DNA of 5,054 bases from Pseudomonadota bacterium (lineage in GTDB: Bacteria; Pseudomonadota; Alphaproteobacteria; Rhizobiales; Beijerinckiaceae). The notes beneath the pieces were generated by a model that was not told the origin of the DNA, made no database searches, and saw only the letters and a list, made by a program, of their open reading frames with translations. The stretch spans positions 1 to 5,054 of the forward strand of contig JAEXUU010000579.1 in assembly GCA_023452965.1 (NCBI GenBank), written 5' to 3'. Below, piece after piece: positions 5,032 to 5,054 of this stretch (position 1 is the stretch's first letter; each line of letters starts with the position of its first letter). Both the position numbers and the translations under genes were made by a program.

Positions 5032-5054
5032 AGGGGCGGTGCTCAACCGCTCCT
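5032..5054 (+). terminator. Possible terminator hairpin cut by the window end
   Basis: AGGGGCGGT (5032-5040) can pair with ACCGCTCCT (5046-5054) around a 5-base loop, nine pairs including one G-U. It lies 26 bases after the lipoprotein stop, the right place for a terminator. A T run would lie beyond the window, so this is unconfirmed. Confidence 0.45.

Overview
The window is GC-rich and densely coding, and it looks like a chromosomal segment of an alphaproteobacterium, probably a Hyphomicrobiales member of the Bosea/Methylobacterium kind. The assignment rests on the GC-rich codon use, the types of protein encoded (PRC-barrel stress protein, COG1305 transglutaminase, small glycine-zipper lipoprotein), and three exact copies of the promoter GGAAC-N16-CGTT. 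That promoter is recognised by EcfG/RpoE2, the general-stress sigma factor found in Alphaproteobacteria. The genus is a guess; the class is fairly secure.

Layout from left to right. (1) Positions 1-975 (+) hold the 3' part of a membrane-bound diguanylate cyclase with an intact GGEEF active site and an RxxD inhibitory site. (2) Positions 982-1134 (-) hold a convergent 50-codon gene for a single-pass membrane protein, with its own EcfG-type promoter at 1189-1213. (3) Positions 1196-3807 (-) hold an apparent three-gene operon, read right to left: a transglutaminase-like protein, a diacylglycerol/sphingosine-kinase-family lipid kinase, and a PAP2 phosphatase. The operon ends at a strong intrinsic terminator at 1154-1180. 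(4) Positions 4016-4399 (-) hold a PRC-barrel protein, ended by a GAAA-loop terminator at 3907-3936. (5) Positions 4411-4741 form a divergent regulatory region with back-to-back EcfG promoters. (6) Positions 4742-5005 (+) hold a glycine-zipper lipoprotein, followed by a possible terminator at the window edge.

The genes fall into two groups. The small 50-residue membrane protein, the PRC-barrel protein and the lipoprotein each have a perfect EcfG promoter, so they probably form a local envelope/general-stress group. No such promoter is seen before the transglutaminase-kinase-PAP2 operon. In that operon the kinase and phosphatase could catalyse opposite steps on a lipid (lipid alcohol to lipid phosphate and back), which suggests lipid turnover in the envelope.

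No RNA gene, mobile element, CRISPR array or clear horizontal-transfer signature was seen. The families are mostly familiar. What is new to look at is the clustered stress-promoter architecture, the small gene, the terminator placed inside that gene's leader, and a transglutaminase with a substituted catalytic histidine position.
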